Assembly: GCF_006782915.1 (NCBI RefSeq)
Contig: NZ_VCNP01000043.1
Location: forward strand, 395,755 to 459,754
DNA from: Streptomyces calvus
GTDB taxonomy: Bacteria > Actinomycetota > Actinomycetes > Streptomycetales > Streptomycetaceae
Length of the DNA: 64,000 nucleotides
Direction of reading: 5' to 3'
This document shows positions 61,069-64,000 of the stretch, piece after piece. The notes below the pieces were generated by a model. It was not told the DNA's origin. It saw nothing but the letters and a program-made list of their open reading frames with translations, and did no database searches. Made by a program: the position numbers and the translations under genes. Within the stretch, counting starts at the first letter, position 1. Each line of letters starts with the position of its first letter.

Positions 61069-62149
61069 AGGCCGGCGGCACGAACCCCGTCGAAGGCCGG
61101 TCGGCGGCCCCGTTCTCCCGCGGTGCCCGTGACTGCTCGAAGGCAGTGCCCTCCCGCGGCGCACCGCCGAGCCCGGAGGAACCGCTCTCCCGCGGCACCG
61201 CACCCGGCGTCCCGGGCACCGCCCACGCACCGGCCGCCGTCCCGGGCCCCGTCCCGGCTGAAGGACCGGCGGCCGTCCCGGCCCGCTCCCCGGCACCCGT
61301 CGGCCCCGCGGCACCCGTCGGCCCCGCGGCACCCGCGGCACTCCCATCCACCGCACCGGCGGACCAGCCCGTTCCCGCCTGCCCGCCACTCCCATACGCC
61401 CGGCCGCCGAAGGTCCGCCGCGCCTCCCTGGCCTGCCGCTCCTGCACCACCGCCGCCAGATACGCGGCAGGCGGCACCCCCGGCGGCACCGGCGCCCCCG
61501 TGCGCTCGGCGAGGTCCGAGGCCAGCCGCTCCGCCATCGACCAGCCGACCTGCGGCTCCAGCTCCCGCATCCGCGTCAGGTACTGGCGGACGGCGAGCCA
61601 CAGACCGTCCGGCACCGCCGACAGGTCCAGCCCGGAGAAACGCCCGGCCAGCCAGGGCGGAGGCGGCGGCACGAACCCCGCCTGCCCGGCCGGCACCCGC
61701 TCCCGCACCACGAGCGTGCCGGCGAACACGTCCCCGAGCCGCCGCCCGCGCGCCGACACCAGCGAGGCGATGCAGGCCACGACCCCGAACGTCATCAGGA
61801 TCTCGATCACGCCGATCAGGCCCCGCACCAGCGCGTGCCGGAACCGGATCGGCCCCCCGTCGTCCCGCACCACCCGCAGCCCGCACGCCATCTTGCCCAG
61901 CGACCGCCCCTGGCTCAGCGTCTCGACCATGATCGGACCGCCCACCAGCACCAGCACGAACAGCGCGATCGATATCGCCGTCTGCGCCGCCTGGTCCAGC
62001 GAGGCCGTGGCACTCACCAGAGCGATCGTCACGGCGATGTAGGCGGCCACGGCCACCGCCAGGTCGAGCAGCACGGCCAGTGCCCTGCTGGGCAGCCTCG
62101 CGGGGCGCAGTTCCAGCGCCACCGCCTCGCCCGTCACCAGCTCACTCAC
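61067..62149 (-). CDS. RDD-family membrane protein with long low-complexity tail
   Basis: A 360-residue protein. Residues 10-150 are an RDD domain with three or four membrane helices (ARLPSRALAVLLDLAVAVAAYIAV, MVETLSQGRSLGKMACGLRVVRDDGG, RRLGDVFAGTLVVRE); the Arg and Asp residues naming the domain are present. The last 120 residues are a Gly/Ala/Pro-rich tail with repeated AAGPTGAAGPTGAG. The start is GTG (VSELVTGEAVAL); a 32-residue upstream extension is less likely. The TAG stop lies at the junction with the MITE-like element, so the tail may have been cut by its insertion. Divergent from the SpoIIM gene, a common actinobacterial pairing. Confidence 0.87.
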   Translation of the reverse strand: MSELVTGEAVALELRPARLPSRALAVLLDLAVAVAAYIAVTIALVSATASLDQAAQTAISIALFVLVLVGGPIMVETLSQGRSLGKMACGLRVVRDDGGPIRFRHALVRGLIGVIEILMTFGVVACIASLVSARGRRLGDVFAGTLVVRERVPAGQAGFVPPPPPWLAGRFSGLDLSAVPDGLWLAVRQYLTRMRELEPQVGWSMAERLASDLAERTGAPVPPGVPPAAYLAAVVQERQAREARRTFGGRAYGSGGQAGTGWSAGAVDGSAAGAAGPTGAAGPTGAGERAGTAAGPSAGTGPGTAAGAWAVPGTPGAVPRESGSSGLGGAPREGTAFEQSRAPRENGAADRPSTGFVPPA

Positions 62150-62298
62150 GCCCGCCGCCCTTCCCTGGCCTGCCCCGAACACCGTCAGTCTGCCAAGCTG
62201 ATGCCACATCGCACCGCAGTACGACCAGCCGATCACACCGATCATCCGTCCACCGCTCCGGCCGACCGCCGACGAACAGCCGAGGAGCAGGCACCCCG

Positions 62299-63306
62299 AT
62301 GGACCTCGACGTCTTCGTCTCCGCCCACCGCGCGGAGTGGGACCGCCTCGACGCCCTGCTCCGGCGCCGCCGCCGGCTCACCGGCGCGGAGACCGACGAA
62401 CTCGTCGTCCTCTACCAGCGCACGGCCACGCACCTCTCCCTGATCCAGTCGGCCGCTCCCGACCCCCAGCTGACCGGCCGGCTCAGCCAACTCGTGGCCC
62501 GCGCGCGCAGCGCCGTGACGGGCACGCGCCGGGCGTCCTGGCAGGACGTCACGCGCTTCCTCACCCACGGCTTCCCGGCCGCCGTCTACCGGTCGCGCCA
62601 CTGGTGGGTGCCCACGGCACTGCTGTCCACGGCCGTCGCGGCACTGCTCGGCTGGTGGATAGGCACCCACCCCGAAGTCCAGGCCACCATCGCGGCCCCC
62701 AGCGAGCTGCGGGAGCTCACCCGCCCCGGCGGCCAGTACGAGACGTACTACTCGAGCAACCCCGCCGCCTCCTTCGCCGCCCAGGTCTGGACGAACAATG
62801 CCTGGGCCGCCGCCCTCTGCCTGATCCTGGGCGTCTTCCTGGGCCTGCCGGTCCTGTGGATCCTCTTCCAGAACATGCTCAACCTGGGCATCGGCTTCGG
62901 CCTGATGTCCTCCGCCGGCCGCCTCGACACGTTCCTCGGCCTCGTCCTGCCACACGGCCTTCTCGAACTGACCGCAGTCTTCGTCGCCGCCGGAACCGGC
63001 CTCCGCCTCGGCTGGACCGTCATCGACCCGGGTCCCCGCACCCGGCGCACGGCCCTCGCGCAGGAGGGCAGGGCCGCCCTCGCCATGGCGATCGGCCTGG
63101 CCCTGGTCCTCTTCGTCTCCGGAGCCATCGAAGGCTTCGTCACCCCGTCGGGCCTGCCCACCTGGGCGCGCATCACCATCGGCGTCGTCGCCGAACTGGC
63201 CTTCCTGGCGTACGTCTACGTCCTGGGCGGACGCGCCGCGCGCGCCGGCGAGACCGGAGACCTGGAGGCGTCCGAGCGCAGCGCCGACGTGCCCACGGCC
63301 GCCTGA
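62299..63306 (+). CDS. SpoIIM (stage II sporulation protein M)-like membrane protein
   Basis: A 335-residue integral membrane protein of the SpoIIM family (PF01944 type) with five or six helices. The N-terminal cytoplasmic helical region is MDLDVFVSAHRAEWDRLDALL. The membrane core includes NNAWAAALCLILGVFLGLPVLWILFQNMLNLGIGFGL and GLVLPHGLLELTAVFVAAGTGLRLG; PHGLLELTA is the conserved block. In Bacillus SpoIIM helps engulfment; in actinobacteria the role is unknown. GAGGAG lies 12 bases before the ATG. Divergent from the RDD gene. Confidence 0.9.
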   Translation: MDLDVFVSAHRAEWDRLDALLRRRRRLTGAETDELVVLYQRTATHLSLIQSAAPDPQLTGRLSQLVARARSAVTGTRRASWQDVTRFLTHGFPAAVYRSRHWWVPTALLSTAVAALLGWWIGTHPEVQATIAAPSELRELTRPGGQYETYYSSNPAASFAAQVWTNNAWAAALCLILGVFLGLPVLWILFQNMLNLGIGFGLMSSAGRLDTFLGLVLPHGLLELTAVFVAAGTGLRLGWTVIDPGPRTRRTALAQEGRAALAMAIGLALVLFVSGAIEGFVTPSGLPTWARITIGVVAELAFLAYVYVLGGRAARAGETGDLEASERSADVPTAA

Positions 63307-63359
63307 TGTGCGAGGCGGTCCCTTGGCCTGCTAGTCTCCTCTTCGCCCCGCAGGAGCCG

Positions 63360-63388
63360 TTGACACGGAGCCGGCGGGGAGGTAGATT
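63360..63388 (+). promoter_or_regulatory. rRNA operon promoter, most upstream
   Basis: TTGACA (63360-63365), 17-base spacer, TAGATT (63383-63388): a near-consensus vegetative promoter about 480 bases before the 16S gene. Confidence 0.85.
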
Positions 63389-63479
63389 CGAACAGTTGCC
63401 TGGAGATGGGGTCTCACCCCCGGACGGCAACGGTGAGCATCTGTCAGCTTCCCGGCGGAACATCGATTCCGCGGAAGCA

Positions 63480-63622
63480 CCTCCCGATAAATCGGAAATC
63501 GAAGGCCGGTCAGTCCGCCCCGAAACTTCTGATAAAGTCGGATCCGCCGGAAAGGGAAACGCGAAAGCATCGACCTGGAAAGCACCGAGGAAATCGGATC
63601 GGAAAGATCTGATAGAGTCGGA
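63480..63622 (+). promoter_or_regulatory. Further tandem rRNA promoters
   Basis: The motif TCTGATAAAGTCGGA (-10 TAAAGT at 63533-63538) recurs as TCTGATAGAGTCGGA (-10 TAGAGT at 63613-63618), with a weaker relative CCCGATAAATCGGAAA at 63483. Streptomyces rrn operons are known to use several tandem promoters. -35 boxes here are poor, so I do not assign exact starts. Confidence 0.6.
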
Positions 63623-63682
63623 AACACCGAAGGGAAGCGCCCGGAGGAAAGCCCGAGAGGGTGAGTACGAAGGAAGCGTCCG

Positions 63683-63865
63683 TTCCTTGAGAACTCAACA
63701 GCGTGCCAAAAGTCAACGCCAGATATGTTGATACCCCGCCCGTCGGAATACTTCGACGGTCGAGGTTCCTTTGAAAAAACACAGCGAGGACGCTGTGGAC
63801 CGTGAGGACTATTCCTCCTTACGGTTCCGCTCTCGTGATGTGTTCGCCCCGATTACGGGGAAGCA
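63683..63865 (+). other. Pre-16S rRNA leader with boxA-like and processing hairpins
   Basis: CCTTGAGAACTCAACAGCG (from 63685) is the conserved actinobacterial rrn leader motif. Hairpins: CCGTCG/CGACGG at 63740-63759 and CCCCG/CGGGG at 63847-63860, just ahead of the 16S start. No gene is seen between the SpoIIM stop and the 16S gene. Confidence 0.65.
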
Positions 63866-64000
63866 TTCACGGAGAGTTTGATCCTGGCTCAGGACGAACG
63901 CTGGCGGCGTGCTTAACACATGCAAGTCGAACGATGAACCACTTCGGTGGGGATTAGTGGCGAACGGGTGAGTAACACGTGGGCAATCTGCCCTGCACTC
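63866..64000 (+). rRNA. rrs: 16S ribosomal RNA, 5' end (partial)
   Basis: AGAGTTTGATCCTGGCTCAG, the universal 16S 5' sequence, begins at 63873. CGCTGGCGGCGTGCTTAACA and GGCGAACGGGTGAGTAACAC follow. The start is set by aligning to the E. coli numbering. The helix sequence GATGAACCACTTCGGTGGGG is of Streptomyces type and resembles the S. coelicolor group. The gene runs off the window. Confidence 0.98.

Overview
The window is a GC-rich actinobacterial chromosome segment and almost certainly comes from Streptomyces. Evidence: G/C-biased third codon positions, GTG/TTG starts, GTGA/ATGA stop-start overlaps, a WhiB-family sporulation regulator, and a 16S rRNA 5' end whose variable-region sequence looks like the S. 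coelicolor group. No tRNA gene, CRISPR array or intact insertion sequence was seen.

Layout. 1-4775: histidine catabolic operon (hutU 3' part, an M20 amidohydrolase, hutF, hutI), joined by 4-base overlaps. 4776-5450: tandem repeats and a terminator. 5451-7827: partner-switching sigma module (SigB/F-type sigma factor, STAS antagonist, HATPase anti-sigma factor). 7915-12454: POT peptide transporter, OmpR/histidine kinase pair, GtrA protein. 12605-16903: purK, purE, an M19 dipeptidase, and a paralogue that has lost its zinc ligands. 16916-22425: two VOC proteins, a CGNR regulator with a palindromic operator, UDP-glucose dehydrogenase, acyl-CoA dehydrogenase, phospholipase D-like protein. 22648-23019: a 16-cysteine four-helix protein of the copper-storage type. 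23084-34976: six LytR-CpsA-Psr (LCP) ligases, interleaved with a thioesterase and a glycosyltransferase, and containing a 0.5 kb hierarchical satellite. 35214-42506: truncated acyl-adenylating protein, peptidoglycan-recognition amidase, mannose-1-phosphate guanylyltransferase, HhH DNA glycosylase, F420 genes fbiB/fbiA. 42540-43323: cysteine dioxygenase preceded by a short, apparently leaderless, cysteine-rich leader ORF. 43766-50732: whiB, a very large membrane glycosyltransferase, DUF5719, a degenerate metallopeptidase, DUF3499. 51054-60093: lactate permease, manB, a Trm112-like protein, SIS protein, manA, CDF transporter, sahH. 60244-63306: hypothetical protein, a MITE-like element, RDD and SpoIIM membrane proteins. 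63307-64000: rrn promoter/leader and the start of 16S rRNA.

How the genes work together. manA, manB and the guanylyltransferase make GDP-mannose. UDP-glucose dehydrogenase, GtrA, the two glycosyltransferases, the amidase and six LCP ligases point to a cell-envelope glycopolymer locus. From memory, the order purK/purE - acyl-CoA dehydrogenase - LCP - guanylyltransferase - fbiA/fbiB - whiB - manB - manA - sahH matches the Rv3248c-Rv3277 region of Mycobacterium tuberculosis, so much of the window is an old, conserved actinobacterial neighbourhood.

The most interesting observations are the Cys-rich leader peptide before cysteine dioxygenase, the dead dipeptidase paralogue, the satellite between LCP paralogues, the MITE whose end supplies part of a stop codon, and the M20 enzyme that may fill the missing N-formylglutamate deformylase step of histidine degradation.
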